A stretch of DNA of 37,850 nt from Acidobacteriota bacterium (GTDB taxonomy: Bacteria; Acidobacteriota; Terriglobia; Bryobacterales; Bryobacteraceae): NCBI GenBank assembly GCA_005808475.1, contig SYLY01000336.1:1-37850 (forward strand). Reading direction: 5' to 3'. This document shows, in pieces, positions 15,963 through 23,968 of the stretch. The position numbers and the translations under genes are program-made. The notes beneath the pieces were generated by a model. That model was not told the DNA's origin. It searched no databases and saw nothing but the letters and a program-made list of their open reading frames with translations. Numbering within the stretch: position 1 is the stretch's first letter; each line of letters starts with the position of its first letter.

Positions 15963-17735
15963 ATGCATTCGGACAAACCGAACGGCTAAGGCAAAGCCAT
16001 CGTTCTGACCGCCCCACTGACCGAAACCGTGGATCACGCGGGGTACTTCATTCAAATGGCGATGGCGTCCCTGCCCAAGCGCATGGAAAGCATCATCGAC
16101 CAGAAGTACCCGAAGTGGCGCGACGTGGAACACAACGCGGACGGTTCGGCGCGATTCATGCCGGCGGGCATCCGCTTGCTCGAGGCCTCGCTGGCGCGGG
16201 AATTCGCGGCGGACGACATCGTCTGCTGCTTTCCGGACGATCTGCCCAAATTCGTGGGACCGCGCACACGCGTCGTCGGCGTGTCGACCCACAACCCGCT
16301 GGGCGTCACCTTCGCGGCCGGCGTGTACGCGTCCATTTTCGGATCGTCGAAAGAGCCTATCAACTCGCACTACGCCAAGGAGGTCTTCCGCATCCTGAAG
16401 CGCAGCCCGCATCGCGCCGGATTCAAGGTGATCGTGGGCGGCTCGGGCGGCTGGCAGATCACCGGGAACGACGTCTTCGAGGAGTTGGGCGTCGACACGG
16501 TAGTGGACGGGCGCTCGGAGTCCGAGGACGTGATGAAGCTCTTCCACGACGCGATGGCCGGCAAGGACGTGCCGCGATTTCTGCGCGTGACGCATCCCAA
16601 GCAGCGCGAGGGTCTGCTCACGCCGGACAAGCGCACCACGTTCGGCGTCGTCGAGATGACCACCGGCTGCGGGCGGCGCTGCAACTTCTGCGTGCCCGAC
16701 CTGAATCCGCAGATCGACTTCCCGAAGTCCGCCATCATGGACGCGGTCCGGGCCAACGTCCGCGAGGGCAACAACCAAATCTCGCTCGCCACCGAGGACA
16801 TGTTCATCGGGGGCCAGGTGGGCACGCAGACGCCGTTCTACTTCCCGAATCGCGAAGCCCTGGTGGATCTCTACACGTCGGTGGTGAGCACGCCGGGCGT
16901 CAACCACCATCTGCTCAGCCACAGCACGATGGCGCCGGCCGTCGTCGATCCGGGCTTGATCGAGAGGCTATCGGCGGTGTTGCTCGACAAGAGTCCGGTG
17001 AAGGTTCCGGCGGTGAGTTCCCACCCGGAAGGGCGCATCCTGTCGCCGCTCATCGGCATGGAGACCGCGTCGGTGCGGATGGCCAAGCAGATCATGCCGG
17101 GCAAAGGAGTTCCCTTCCCCATCGACGAATGGCCCAGCGTGCTGGTCCAGGGGCTGACGATTCTGAACAAGAACAACTGGTTCCCCGTGCTCACGCTGAT
17201 GATCGGCAATCCGGGCGAGACGGACGACGATTGCAAGGCGACGCTCGATCTACTGTACGAGGTGGAGCGGCGCGGACTGTTCGCGTTCTTCGTGCCGTCG
17301 ATCTTCACGCCGTTGCACGACACGCGCATGGAGAACAAGCAGGGCGTTCAGGAAAGCCGAGAGATGACGCCGCTGCAATGGCAGATCATGATGAAGTGCT
17401 GGAAGATGAGCCTGCGTCCGGCGCTGCGGAGCTGGTGGGGTCCGATGGCGTGGCGTCTCGGCGCGCTGGGCGTGTGGGTGTGGAAGCTGCGCAAGACCAA
17501 CGGTCCGAACTTCACGTGGCCGCTGTTCCTTTTCGCCAGCGCGATGCCGGAGTGGCTGATGGAGAAGATGGGCAAGATCTACCGGGGCCGGCCGATGACG
17601 GTGAAGAGCCGCAAGGAGCTGCTCGCGACGATCAAGCCGAACCACTGGAAGCATCTCCGCGAGGACAACGGGGATCTGCCGGATGGCTGGCAGGCGGCCA
17701 AGTCCGAGGCGGAATTCCGCGTGCTACCCGCGTAG
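15963..17735 (+). pseudogene. B12-binding-type radical SAM protein with an in-frame TAA after codon 8
   Basis: A strong ribosome site (AGGAGCCGGAGA) leads to ATG 15963, but the reading frame meets TAA at 15987-15989 after MHSDKPNG. The codons after it read GKAIVLTAPLTETVDHAGYF, a natural N-terminus for this family, in the same frame to 17735. The next usable start, GTG 16029, has no Shine-Dalgarno and would drop the first strand; from it the protein has 568 residues. It carries a cobalamin-binding-like N-terminal fold (VVGVSTHNPLGVTFAAGVY), the cluster motif TTGCGRRCNFCVPDL (Cys 214, 218, 221), and a C-terminal helical extension with MVP-type aromatic segments. Possibly a real stop, a leader peptide or a sequencing error. 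Reaction unknown. Confidence 0.75.
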
Positions 17736-17747
17736 CTGACGAGGGTG

Positions 17748-18389
17748 TCACGCGGCGGCGAGGTCGCGCAGGGTGGTCAGCAGCTTCCGGAAGCTCGGAG
17801 ACTTCGGGTTCGCGAGGTCGAGCTGCGGGCCGATTTTGCGCGCCCATTCCGATTTCAAGGCTCCGGTCTCGGCGTAGCCTCCCGAGCCGAGAGCGGCGCG
17901 GCCCCCCGGATGCACTGCGTCCGCCAACATCTCCCACGTGTCGCAAATCGAGTCGGGTTCGTAGCGCTCGAGCAAGGGACGTTTCGCCCTCGGGTAGGCT
18001 CGCAACACCGCGTCGCGGTCGCTCAGTAGCCACGCCTCCGTCTCCTCGATGGCGATACGGAATACGGCTCTGACGGGGAAAAGGTTCGCGGCAGCGCAGG
18101 ACTGGAGTTCACTCAGTAGTTCGCCGCAATCTCGGCGGTCGCTATCCATGACTACGACGAGGGCATCGATTCCCGGCGTTTGCCCGTAGCCGCGGAGGAG
18201 TCGAGGCAGGTTGTTGAGCAGCGCCCGGGTTCGCGCATGCGCGCCAGCCCGCAGATCCTTCGGCAGGGCGCCGATTCCCTTGTAGTGCATGATCCTGGGC
18301 CGGACCGCGGCATCGGCTACGATTCGCGGAACCACCTCTTCCAGCAACGCCTTACCCGATTGGTCCTCGACCAGAATCTCGAAATACAT
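17748..18389 (-). CDS. DUF4276 family protein (TOPRIM-like putative nuclease)
   Basis: 213 residues. It opens YFEILVEDQSGKALLEEVVP with the conserved Glu of a TOPRIM-like fold, then has ALVVVMDSDRRDC (Asp-x-Asp) and IAIEETEAWLLSD, the signature of DUF4276. Such proteins are predicted metal-dependent nucleases and commonly follow an AAA ATPase gene, as here: the ATPase stop is six bases upstream. It converges with the B12 radical SAM gene across 12 bases. A nuclease role is inferred from fold and context. Confidence 0.85.
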   Translation of the reverse strand: MYFEILVEDQSGKALLEEVVPRIVADAAVRPRIMHYKGIGALPKDLRAGAHARTRALLNNLPRLLRGYGQTPGIDALVVVMDSDRRDCGELLSELQSCAAANLFPVRAVFRIAIEETEAWLLSDRDAVLRAYPRAKRPLLERYEPDSICDTWEMLADAVHPGGRAALGSGGYAETGALKSEWARKIGPQLDLANPKSPSFRKLLTTLRDLAAA

Positions 18390-18395
18390 GACTTC

Positions 18396-19637
18396 TCAGG
18401 CGGGGGGGCGGGGGTTATCGAGATAGTCGCTGTACCAGAGACTCCCGAGGGGCAACTCCTCGGCGGCCAGACTGGCGACCAGCGGATCGGAACTCGCCTG
18501 CCGGATCGTTGCGAAGCCGCCGGCTCCCTTCTCCAGAATCCACACTTCCTCCGGGCGGAGGGCGTTGACGAAATACGGCTGGTGTGTTGTCACGAAAATC
18601 TGAGACGCGCCCTTCTTCCCCGTGGCGTGGGCGCGGAACTCCGCGGCAAGGGTCTCCAGCAGCTTGTGATAGAGACCGTTCTCCGGTTCCTCGATGCACA
18701 GGAACGGAGGTGGGTCGGGATCCTCGAGTAGGAGCAGGTAAGCGAACAGTTTCAACGTGCCATCGGAAACCTGTTGGGCGTAGAAGGGATCCTGGAAGCC
18801 GCTATCGTTGAATCGAAGTAACAAGCGGCCGTCCTCCGTCCGCTTCGTGTCGATCTGGCGAACTCCGGGAATTCGGCTCGCGATTCGCGACAAAACGTCC
18901 TTCAGAGCCTCCGGGTGGTGGCGCTGCAAGTACTCGACGACATTGCCCAGGTTGTCCCCGTGGGTATTGAGGTGCTTTTGCGGACCGGCGAGGGGAAGAG
19001 ATCTGGCCGCGTCCGGAGTGAAATAGCTCAGATACCAACCCTCCAGGAACGCGCGGAACTTCGCAATCCTGGGATGCTCGAGCAACGTCCCCAGCGTCGC
19101 GATTCCCAGCCTCCGGTTGTCAACCAATCGAACGGGCATCGAGTTAGGATCCTCTTCCCCATCCGCTTCATCCGGCAGAGTGTCTCCCGCCCAAGCGCGG
19201 CCCTGACCGTTCGCCAGCCAAAGAAAGGAGTACGGACGCCCGTGCTTCTGCCCCCTTCTCCGCTGCCGGAGCCGCTCCTCGACGACGAAGGGCCGGCCGG
19301 ATTCCTCGGCATCGATCGCAACTTCGTAGGTAATCGGCCGGTCCGCCGGCTTCTCGCGATAAGTGATCTCGAAGCGTATCGGATCCTGACAACCCGCCGA
19401 GCGTAGCCTGTGGAATCCCCCGCGCATTCCCCGGTCGCAGGCCTCCTCGACGCCCGACTGAAGAGCGTCTTTCAAGAACCCGAACGCGTCGAAGAGGGTG
19501 CTCTTACCCGATCCATTCTTGCCGATCACCGCGACCACCGGCTCGAGCGGCTTGCGTCCAGTGCTCCAGGACGCGCCCATGGACACATCGCGAAGAACCC
19601 GGTAGTTCTGAATCCGTAATCCTTCGAGGCGTGCCAT
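18396..19637 (-). CDS. AAA (AAA_15/OLD-like) family ATPase
   Basis: 413 residues from ATG 19637, beginning [20 protein letters not shown], the typical N-terminus of RecF/OLD-like ATPases. Walker A is GKNGSGKST (39-47); the ABC-type signature is [16 protein letters not shown]; Walker B is [12 protein letters not shown]; the switch histidine is in [12 protein letters not shown]. The insert between Walker A and signature is short, so there is no long Rad50-like coiled coil. With the downstream DUF4276 protein it forms a two-gene ATPase-TOPRIM unit like split OLD or PARIS-type (AriA/AriB) defence systems, though the second protein belongs to another family. It is divergent from larB with 61 bases between. 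Defence function is inference. Confidence 0.88.
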   Translation of the reverse strand: MARLEGLRIQNYRVLRDVSMGASWSTGRKPLEPVVAVIGKNGSGKSTLFDAFGFLKDALQSGVEEACDRGMRGGFHRLRSAGCQDPIRFEITYREKPADRPITYEVAIDAEESGRPFVVEERLRQRRRGQKHGRPYSFLWLANGQGRAWAGDTLPDEADGEEDPNSMPVRLVDNRRLGIATLGTLLEHPRIAKFRAFLEGWYLSYFTPDAARSLPLAGPQKHLNTHGDNLGNVVEYLQRHHPEALKDVLSRIASRIPGVRQIDTKRTEDGRLLLRFNDSGFQDPFYAQQVSDGTLKLFAYLLLLEDPDPPPFLCIEEPENGLYHKLLETLAAEFRAHATGKKGASQIFVTTHQPYFVNALRPEEVWILEKGAGGFATIRQASSDPLVASLAAEELPLGSLWYSDYLDNPRPPA

Positions 19638-19698
19638 GGCCGATGTTCCGGCTCTCATCGTCTCAGATTCCGCCCATGCCGCGCTACCATGGGGATTC

Positions 19699-20445
19699 AT
19701 GGATCAGGCCCACTTGAAAGCCCTTTTCGAACAGGTGCGGGACGGCGCCATCGCGGTCGACGACGCGGTGGACCGCATGCGCCACATGCCGTTCGAAGAT
19801 CTCGGCTTCGCCAAAGTCGACCACCATCGCGCGCTCCGGCACGGCATGCCGGAAGTCATCTTCGGAAAGGGCAAGGCTCCCGAACATCTGCTGGCGATCG
19901 CGACGAAGCTGCTCGAACGCTCGGCCAACCTCCTGTCGACACGCACCGAGCCTCGCGCCGCCGAGATGGTGCTCGCGCGCTTCCCGGAAGCCGAGTATCA
20001 TCCGCTCTCCTGCGTCCTCCGCGTCTGGCGCGACCGCACCGTCCACGGCAAGGGAACGATCGCCGTGGTATGCGCCGGCACCAGCGACATCCCCGTCGCC
20101 GAGGAAGCCCAGTTGACCTGCGAGATCATGGGCAACGAGGTCGACACGATTCAGGATATCGGCGTCGCCGGCATCCATCGCCTGATGGCCAACCGCGACC
20201 GCCTCCACAAGGCTCGCGTAGCCGTGGTCTGCGCGGGAATGGAGGGCGCGCTTCCGAGCGCCGTCGGTGGACTGGTGGGGTGCCCTGTCATCGCCGTCCC
20301 CACCAGCATCGGCTACGGCGCCAGCTTCAACGGTCTCGCGGCGCTGCTCGGCATGCTGAACAGTTGCGCCAGCAACGTCACCGTCGTCAACATCGATAAC
20401 GGTTTCGGCGGCGGTTACGTGGCCAGCCTCATCAACCGGCTCTGA
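19699..20445 (+). CDS. larB: Nickel pincer cofactor biosynthesis protein LarB
   Basis: 248 residues. The N-terminal helix [20 protein letters not shown] and the [25 protein letters not shown] segment are typical of LarB. The C-terminal half is AIR-carboxylase-like ([33 protein letters not shown]) and includes [19 protein letters not shown], where Cys 223 matches the catalytic cysteine. LarB carboxylates and opens nicotinic acid adenine dinucleotide in the first step to the nickel pincer cofactor of lactate racemase-like enzymes. No larC, larE or larA is in the window. ATG 19699 is chosen because the protein then starts at the conserved helix; an in-frame start at 19636 would add unrelated residues. 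The radical SAM selenoprotein gene follows after 11 bases. Confidence 0.93.
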   Translation: MDQAHLKALFEQVRDGAIAVDDAVDRMRHMPFEDLGFAKVDHHRALRHGMPEVIFGKGKAPEHLLAIATKLLERSANLLSTRTEPRAAEMVLARFPEAEYHPLSCVLRVWRDRTVHGKGTIAVVCAGTSDIPVAEEAQLTCEIMGNEVDTIQDIGVAGIHRLMANRDRLHKARVAVVCAGMEGALPSAVGGLVGCPVIAVPTSIGYGASFNGLAALLGMLNSCASNVTVVNIDNGFGGGYVASLINRL

Positions 20446-20456
20446 CGGCCCAGACG

Positions 20457-21815
20457 GTGCGCATCTTACTCGCCGCCACTTATGAGACGGGACGCCAGCC
20501 TTTCGGCTTGGCATCGCCCGCCGCGATCCTGCGTCAGGCAGGCCACACCGTCGATTGCGCCGACACGGCGGTGAGGGCGCTGGACGCGGATGCCGTGCGA
20601 GGCGCGGACCTGATCGCGTTCCATCTGCCGATGCACACCGCCACCAAGCTCGCGATCCCGCTGATCCGCCGCGTTCGGACGCTCCAGCCGAAAGCGGCGA
20701 TCTGCTGCTACGGGCTCTATGCGGAGCTCAACGCGGAGCACTTGCGGGAGCTGGGCGTGGAGGCGATCCTGGGAGCCGAATTCGAGACCGGGCTGCTCGC
20801 GCTGGCCAACGGCGCCGGGCCGGCGGAACCGGACGCGATCGGCCGGGTGGCCTTCGTCACACCCGACCGGTCCACCCTTCCCGCGCTGGACCTCTACGCG
20901 AGTCTCGACCGGGGCGGCCGCCGCGACACCGTGGGTTACACGGAAGCCTCCCGCGGCTGTAAGCACCTTTGCCGGCACTGCCCCGTGGTCCCCGTCTACA
21001 ATGGCGTGTTCCGCGCGGTGCCCGGCGGCGTCGTGCTCGCGGACATTCGCCAGCACGTGGAATCCGGCGCGCGCCACATTTCGTTCGGCGACCCCGATTT
21101 CTTCAACGGGCCCACGCATGCGATCCGGATCGTGGAGGCTCTCCATCGCGACTTCCCGGCTGCCAGCTACGACGTCACCATCAAAATCGAGCATCTGCTG
21201 CGGCATCGCGATCTGTTGCCCACGCTGGCGCGCACCGGATGCCTATTCGTCACCAGCGCCGTGGAGTCGGTGGACGACGCCGTCCTGGCGAAGCTGGACA
21301 AGGGTCACACACGGGCCGGATTTCACGAGGCGGTGGGGGCCTGCCGGGACGCGGGGCTCGCGATCAGCCCCACTTTTGTCGCATTTACTCCCTGGACGAC
21401 TCCCGCCACTTATCGCGCCATGCTGCGGGATATCGCGGATCTCGGCCTCGTGGAGAACGTAGCGCCGGTGCAGTTGGCGCTGCGGCTGTTGATCACCGCG
21501 AAGTCCCGGCTACTCGAACTGGACGACATACGCGCCATCGCGCGCGAGTTCGATCCCGCCGCGCTCGTGCATCCGTGGAAGCACTCCGATCCGGCGATGG
21601 ACGATCTGGCCGCGTGCACGCTGGCCGCGGCCCACCGGATGCAGGCGAGCGGGGCCACGAGAACCCAAAGCTTCTCCGCCGTCTGGCGAATGGCCCACGA
21701 AGGTCCGGCGCCGGACTTCCATCTTCCGGCGCGCGCCGCGATCCCTTACCTCACCGAGCCCTGGTACTGTTGAGCGGAACCCACCGCGGATCAGTTTGCT
21801 CCGCTCGAAGGGTAA
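20457..21815 (+). CDS. CUAEP-tail radical SAM selenoprotein (TGA read as selenocysteine)
   Basis: GTG 20457 starts MRILLAATYETGRQPFGLAS. Residues about 1-120 form a Rossmann-like, B12-binding-type domain, and the cluster motif is ASRGCKHLCRHC (Cys 168, 172, 175). A conventional reading stops at TGA 21771-21773 after PYLTEPWYC (438 residues). Read on in frame, the codons TGT TGA GCG GAA CCC give Cys-Sec-Ala-Glu-Pro, then TADQFAPLEG and TAA at 21813-21815: 452 residues with Sec at 439. This is exactly the tail that names the CUAEP/CCAEP-tail radical SAM family (established family knowledge, recalled). A candidate SECIS hairpin follows the TGA. The gene follows larB by 11 bases with no clear Shine-Dalgarno, so coupling is likely. 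The reaction is unknown; sel genes lie outside the window. Confidence 0.87.
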
Positions 21816-23259
21816 CATCGGCGCTCGTCACTTCTCCCGGCCGCACCTCCATGGGGACGGCGCGATGCAGGACGGTCTCGCCGGCCTCGAACGAGATTCG
21901 ATAGCGGTCCGGCGGCAGGTCCACGAACCCCCAGAAACCCGTCGCGCTGGTGGACGACAGACGCGCTGGCCCGGCGCCGGAATCCGGCTCGACGCGAACC
22001 GCGACGCCGTCGTTCATCCACCCGGCTCCGTCTTCCACGGTCAACCGCCCCATCAAATGCCCGGTGGACGGCGATTCCTTCCACGGCAGCGAGGGCGCCT
22101 GTTGAGCGGCGCCGAAGAGTTCGCCGGCCGCGCGATAGAATTCGCGGTTCGGATCGATCGGCGCGCCATTGGAATCCAGCGAATTCGTGCTGGCGTAACT
22201 GTAGAAACAGACTCCGGCCGCGGTGTTGCCGCTCTAGCCCGTCGACAGGGCGCGGCGGGTCTGCGCCATTGAATCGGGGATCGAATTCAGATACGGCGCC
22301 AGCCCCGCGACATAGCGGCGGTTGAACTGCCGGTCGCGCGCGAAGGCGAGCCACCGGTCGAGAAACGAGGCGTTGGCGGGCTCGCGGAAATAGTGCATCG
22401 GAATCGCCAAGTCGAGGATGCCCTCTTCCATCCACGACCGCCAATCCTGAAACACGCGTGCGTACGCATCCGTCGAGCGCCAACCCGCGTCGTTCGCCGG
22501 GCCGTTGCCCCAACTGATCAAGGCCGCGCTGACCTTGATCGAGGGCTTGGCCGCGATCGACCGCAGGTACACTTCACGCACCAGCCGCGTCACTTGATCG
22601 CGCCGGAACGCGGCCCACGCCGGATCGTTGGGCGCGGGCGATCCCTCGCCCCCGGCAAGACGCCGGAAGCGCTCCACCGAGGTGGGATTCCAGCCATGGT
22701 CCGCGTCTTCCGAATAGCGGACATAGTCGAGGTGCACGCCGTCGATGTCATACTTGGAGACCGGATCCACGATCAGGTCCGCCAGGTAACGTTGGACGCC
22801 GGGATGACCGGGATCGAGCGAACCGCCTATCTCGCCTTTCGATCCGATCGACATCCACATACCGGTTCCCTCCGCGCGCGGACCGTGACGGTGCCACAGG
22901 TGCCTGGGATCGAGCGGAGGGGCGAAGGCTACTGGCCAGAGCGGATAGACGACGAACCAGGCATGGACCTCGATTCCCCGCGCGTGGGCCTTGGCGGTCA
23001 GATACCGCAGCGCGTCGAAACCGGGGGCATAGGCAGGATCCTGCGCGGGTGGCTCGGGTGAATCCGTGTAATAGGAATCGCCGCGCCGGCGCGCCTGGAC
23101 GAACAGCGCGTTCGCCCCGGCGGAAGCGGCGTCTTCCACCAGGCGGGCGGCTTCGTCCGGCGACTTGAAGCCCGGATGAAACGCATCCACCCAGAACCCC
23201 ACGTACCGCTGTCCCCACGCCGTCGCGGCGAGCGCGAGCGCGGCGGCCGCGATTCTCAG
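21751..23259 (-). pseudogene. Family-10-like glycoside hydrolase (GHL10) interrupted by an amber codon
   Basis: The mature body starts QRYVGFWVDAFHPGFKSPDE and has GHL10 hallmarks: GANALFVQARRRGDSYY, HAWFVVYPLWPVA, YDIDGVHLDYVRYSEDADHG. At 22234-22236 the frame hits TAG inside the last barrel strands (RRALSTG, then SGNTAAGVCFYSYASTNS on the far side). The frame then stays open to TGA 21751-21753, encoding a final beta domain (GRLTVEDGAGWMNDGVAVRV). The 341-residue product up to TAG would lack the end of the barrel. The only sensible start is CTG 23259, overlapping the DUF72 stop (CTGA) and giving signal peptide LRIAAAALALAATAWG; an ATG may have been lost. The C-terminus overlaps the selenoprotein tail on the other strand by 65 bases. 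Confidence 0.75.
21774..21806 (+). promoter_or_regulatory. Candidate bacterial SECIS hairpin
   Basis: Just after the TGA, GCGGA (21786-21790) pairs with TCCGC (21800-21804). A U-C mismatch (21791/21799) follows, then C-G (21792/21798) and A-U (21793/21797), closing a GUU loop whose G (21794) is 20 bases past the TGA. Bacterial SECIS elements have a short stem, an apical loop with G at its start, and about this spacing. A competing 7-bp stem pairs GAGCGGA (21772-21778) with TCCGCTC (21800-21806). I folded this by eye only. Confidence 0.6.
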
Positions 23260-23963
23260 CCCGCCGCGCGCAGCAGCTCTTCGGCGTACAGCGCGCCCTC
23301 CGGCGTCTCCTCGTGCTTGAGGAACACGTAACAACTCTTGCCGGACGCCCGCAACAATTTCACTTTGTCCGCGATCTCCGCGCGCTCTTCCGCGGTGTAA
23401 CTTTCCTTGCGGAGCCGGAAATACACGAAGTCCGCGGTGATGCGCTCCGGGACGGCCAGCTTGTCCGATTCCGCGAGACACAACGCGATGCCCCTGGACT
23501 CCAGCAGATCGTACACCGCCTCGGTGAACCAGGACTTGTTGCGGAACTCGAACGCGCAGCGGACATCGTCCGGAAAATCCTCCAGAAAGCCCCGGAGTAA
23601 GTCGAGATCCACCGCCAGGTTGGGTGGAGCCTGGAACAGCACCGGTCCTAGCCGCTCCTTGACGCGCAACGGATCCATCGCCTGGAAGAAGACCCGCGTG
23701 AAATCGGATTTCCCGAGCCGCTGGATGTGGGTCAGCTTCTGGTGCGCCTTCAAGGCGAACACAAAGCCCGGCGGCGTGTCCTCGAGCCAACCCTCGAGCG
23801 TCGAAAGCGAAGGCAGCCGGCGAAAGGTGTAGTTGATCTCGACGCCGTTCAGTCTGGACGCGTAGTACGACAGGAACTTCTTCGCGGGAAGCTCCTTCGG
23901 ATAGAAGGCCGGCTTCCACGATGGATAGGAGAACCCGGAAGCGCCACAGACGAGCTTCGCCAT
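23256..23963 (-). CDS. DUF72 family protein (YecE-like)
   Basis: 235 residues from ATG 23963, chosen because AGGAGG (23972-23977) is then eight bases away; ATG 23969 would leave two bases only. The sequence begins KLVCGASGFSYPSWKPAFYP and has LNGVEINYTFRRLPSLSTLE, FALKAHQKLTHIQRL, LGPVLFQAPPNL and CAFEFRNKSWF, all typical of the DUF72 TIM-barrel family (YecE). Its function is not established. It sits between the large secreted protein and the glycoside hydrolase gene, overlapping or abutting both, so the three form an operon. Confidence 0.9.
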   Translation of the reverse strand: MAKLVCGASGFSYPSWKPAFYPKELPAKKFLSYYASRLNGVEINYTFRRLPSLSTLEGWLEDTPPGFVFALKAHQKLTHIQRLGKSDFTRVFFQAMDPLRVKERLGPVLFQAPPNLAVDLDLLRGFLEDFPDDVRCAFEFRNKSWFTEAVYDLLESRGIALCLAESDKLAVPERITADFVYFRLRKESYTAEERAEIADKVKLLRASGKSCYVFLKHEETPEGALYAEELLRAAG

Positions 23964-23968
23964 CGCCA

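Noticed and set aside
15987..15989. TAA as a recoded codon in the B12 radical SAM gene
   Set aside because: No known bacterial recoding reads TAA at a single site; mutation, leader peptide or error is preferred.
16115..18073. 652-residue open frame over the B12 radical SAM gene
   Set aside because: Shadow frame, Arg/Gly-rich, without a motif; the radical SAM frame has the cluster cysteines.
22234..22236. TAG read as pyrrolysine
   Set aside because: The residue lies in a non-conserved loop of a glycoside hydrolase and nothing else in the window suggests pyrrolysine genes; mutation or error is simpler.
23260..23919. N-terminal extension of the glycoside hydrolase frame
   Set aside because: It is a shadow of the DUF72 gene; the signal peptide begins at 23259.
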